DNA of 7,543 bases, taken from assembly GCA_002338605.1 (NCBI GenBank), contig DDIP01000117.1, forward strand, positions 12,204 through 19,746, in the 5' to 3' direction. The notes under the pieces are model-generated. The model ran no database searches and had not been told where the DNA came from. It saw nothing but the letters and a program-made list of their open reading frames with translations. Of the stretch, positions 5,862 to 7,543 are shown piece by piece. Position numbers and translations under genes: made by a program. Source of the stretch: Proteobacteria bacterium UBA1847. GTDB taxonomy: Bacteria > Pseudomonadota > Gammaproteobacteria > Steroidobacterales > Woeseiaceae. Each line of letters begins with the position of its first letter. Position 1 is the first letter of the stretch.

Positions 5862-5947
5862 GATGTTTCCTCTTTCATTTGCTCGCTCGTTCGTGGTGCT
5901 TTTGCTTTCCTAACCCTTGCGCTTCACTTATCTCGTTTCCGCCGTGA
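5862..5947 (-). other. Purine-rich leader between flhA and flhF
   Basis: This is the only sizeable gap in the - strand operon. It begins with the 3' arm of the flhA-end hairpin. The 77 bases after that arm's start region (5938 down to 5862) contain about three quarters purines and only six T on the - strand, so the RNA would be largely unstructured. GGA triplets occur at 5910-5908 and within the flhF ribosome-binding site. I see no convincing sigma-70, sigma-54 or sigma-28 promoter. It may serve as a ribosome standby or RNA-binding-protein site. Confidence 0.45.
5868..5873 (-). promoter_or_regulatory. Ribosome-binding site supporting the GTG start of flhF
   Basis: The - strand reads AGAGGA, 6 bases before the GTG at 5861. 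This fixes the start where the conserved FlhF N-terminus begins. No ATG lies closer in this frame. Confidence 0.75.
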
Positions 5948-5961
5948 CTAACTCACGGCGG
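5939..5961 (-). other. Perfect 9-bp hairpin over the flhA stop codon
   Basis: CCGCCGTGA (5939-5947) is the exact reverse complement of TCACGGCGG (5953-5961), with a 5-base loop. On the coding strand the loop reads GTTAG and contains the flhA stop TAG. The stem is GC-rich and should be stable. What follows on the - strand is AAACGAG, not a T-run, so it is not a standard intrinsic terminator. Roles as a 3'-end stabiliser, processing site or partial attenuator between flhA and flhF are possible. Confidence 0.65.
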
Positions 5962-7543
5962 CAATCATCTGAATTCGTTTGTCATCCGGAATTTCGTTGT
6001 AGGCCAGAACATGCAGGTTGCGAATGTTGCGCATCATGCGTGACATCCACGGCCGTACCTGCGGCGCGACCAGCAACACGGCCGGCTCGCCGGCGATTTC
6101 CTGGCTTTGCGCTTTCTCCGTCAGCGTCTGATGCAGTCGTTCAACCATGGCTGGCTCCAATCCAATATTTCCTGTTTCCTGTGCTGACTCATTCAAGATT
6201 CGTTCCAACTCTGGGTCCAGGGTCAAAACAGGCAGCTCAGGCCGCGTCCCTGCTACGTTGTGGACGATTGAGCGACCCAGCGATACGCGCACCGCGGCGG
6301 ACAAAACGTCGGGATCCTGACTGCGCGCACCGTGTTCCGCCAAAGTTTCGGCGATCTTCCGAATGTTCTTCAGCGGGATGTGCTCCTCGAGCAGGTTCTG
6401 CAAGACGCGCGTGATCACGCTCATCGGCAGCAGCTTCGGCGTCAGCTCTTCGACCAGTTTCGGTGATACGGACGCAAGTCGATCCAGCAGCTGCTGGCAT
6501 TCCTCATGGCCCAGCAACTCGTGTGCGTTGGACTGCAGCAACTGGCTCAGGTGGGTAGCAACGACAGTCGCGGGATCGACAACCGTGTAACCCAGCATCT
6601 GCGCTTCTTCGCGCTGTGAGGCTTCGATCCAGTACGCCTCAAGGCCGAACGCAGGGTCCCTGGTTGCCATCCCCTCGATCTTGCCGAAGACCTGCCCCGG
6701 ATTGATGGCGAGATCTTTTTCGATGTAAACCTCGCTTTCGCCAATCGACACTCCCGCGAGTGAAATGCGATAGGCGTTCGGCTGCAAGTCGAGGTTGTCG
6801 CGGATGTGTACGGGTGATACCAGGAAACCGAGCTCTTCTGTCAGCTTCTTGCGAACCCCCTTGATGCGTGCGACCAGCGGCCCGTTGCGTTGTGAATCGA
6901 CCAGCGGAATCAACCGGTAGCCAACCTCAAGTCCGATCAGGTCGACCGGATCGACGTCATGCCAGCTCAGCTCCGGCAGCACCGCATCGGGGTCCGTGAT
7001 ACGTGGCTCGGGAACCGGCTCCACTTTCTGCCGTTTGATCAGGCGAAAGGCGGCGAACCCGCAAAGACCGGCAAGACTCAGGAATGCCAGGTTCGGCATA
7101 CCCGGGATCAGGCCCAGAATGCCGACAATCAGACCAGTGACAATCAGTGTGCGCGGATCATTGAACAGCTGTGAGGCAACTTGCTGACGCATATCCTGTG
7201 ACTTGGTGACGCGCGTGACGATGATCGCAACTGCCGTCGACAAGAGCAGCGACGGAATCTGGGCGACCAGGCCGTCGCCGATGGTCAGCAGGGTGTAGTT
7301 GTGCACAGCGGCCCCCAGCGACAGGTCGTGCTGCGACGTTCCGATGATCAGGCCGCCGACGATATTGATAAACAGGATCAGGATGCCGGCAATCGCGTCG
7401 CCACGAACGAACTTGCTGGCACCGTCCATCGAGCCGTAGAAGTCCGCCTCTTCGCCGATTTCCTGGCGCCGCAGTCGGGCCTCTTCCTGGTCGATAACGC
7501 CGGCGTTGAGGTCGGCATCGATGGCCATCTGCTTGCCGGGCAT
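5948..7543 (-). CDS. flhA: Flagellar export gate protein FlhA (5' part outside window)
   Basis: FlhA is the large membrane protein of the flagellar type III export gate. It couples ion flow to export, and its cytoplasmic ring docks export substrates and chaperones. The 531 residues seen are the C-terminal three quarters. The window edge falls by chance on an internal Met in the conserved MPGKQMAIDADLNAG block, so this Met is not the start and roughly 160-200 residues are missing. Lys4 and Asp9 of the fragment match Salmonella Lys203 and Asp208, both important for export, and RGDAIAG (47-53) holds a further conserved Asp. Membrane segments lie at about 50-68, 83-112, 132-149 and 151-169. A linker (about 170-195) leads to the cytoplasmic domain (about 196-531), intact to its TAG stop. 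Gene order flhA-flhF-flhG-fliA is the usual polar-flagellum arrangement. Confidence 0.97.
   Translation of the reverse strand: MPGKQMAIDADLNAGVIDQEEARLRRQEIGEEADFYGSMDGASKFVRGDAIAGILILFINIVGGLIIGTSQHDLSLGAAVHNYTLLTIGDGLVAQIPSLLLSTAVAIIVTRVTKSQDMRQQVASQLFNDPRTLIVTGLIVGILGLIPGMPNLAFLSLAGLCGFAAFRLIKRQKVEPVPEPRITDPDAVLPELSWHDVDPVDLIGLEVGYRLIPLVDSQRNGPLVARIKGVRKKLTEELGFLVSPVHIRDNLDLQPNAYRISLAGVSIGESEVYIEKDLAINPGQVFGKIEGMATRDPAFGLEAYWIEASQREEAQMLGYTVVDPATVVATHLSQLLQSNAHELLGHEECQQLLDRLASVSPKLVEELTPKLLPMSVITRVLQNLLEEHIPLKNIRKIAETLAEHGARSQDPDVLSAAVRVSLGRSIVHNVAGTRPELPVLTLDPELERILNESAQETGNIGLEPAMVERLHQTLTEKAQSQEIAGEPAVLLVAPQVRPWMSRMMRNIRNLHVLAYNEIPDDKRIQMIAAVS

Noticed and set aside
5917..6414. 165-codon open frame on the + strand opposite the flhA end
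   Set aside because: Low-complexity Arg/Ala/Ser-rich product typical of the antisense of a GC-rich gene; flhA is clearly the real gene.

Overview
The window is a polar-flagellum locus from a gammaproteobacterium. The flhA-flhF-flhG(fleN)-fliA order, the single-unit-type stator protein resembling PomB/MotD, and the DUF2802 protein are typical of Pseudomonas-, Vibrio-, Shewanella- or Xanthomonas-like polar flagellar clusters, not of the peritrichous flhDC system. Base composition is moderately GC-rich throughout, and codon use looks even from gene to gene. I cannot assign a genus from sequence alone.

Layout. The left part (1-1507) is on the + strand. It holds a possible last few codons of a motA/pomA gene, a complete motB/pomB-like stator gene, and an atypical PilZ-domain gene whose start lies inside the end of motB. 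The right part (1532-7543) is on the - strand and reads, in transcription order: flhA (5' end outside the window), an 86-base purine-rich gap, flhF, flhG, fliA, a small gene for a highly charged protein, a DUF2802 membrane protein, and an HDOD-domain protein. The two transcription units converge at 1508-1531 with no good intrinsic terminator between them. From flhF to the HDOD gene, neighbours overlap by 1 to 8 bases or are 3 bases apart, so the unit looks translationally coupled.

How the genes work together. FlhA is the core of the flagellar export gate. FlhF (SRP-type GTPase) and FlhG (MinD-like ATPase) set where and how many flagella are built. FliA (sigma-28) turns on the late genes. MotB/PomB is the peptidoglycan-anchored half of the stator. 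The PilZ protein encoded with it is a plausible c-di-GMP-linked modulator of that stator. The DUF2802, small charged and HDOD proteins are accessory genes riding in the fliA operon, probably linked to flagellar or chemotaxis control, but their roles are not established.

The most notable points are: the absence of cheY/cheZ/cheA/cheB after fliA, with DUF2802 and HDOD genes there instead and a converging stator-PilZ operon; a PilZ domain split by a helical insert and with an altered second c-di-GMP motif; and two perfect hairpins whose loops contain the stop codons of flhA and of the presumed motA. I see no mobile element, CRISPR array, tRNA or rRNA, and no wholly new multi-gene system.
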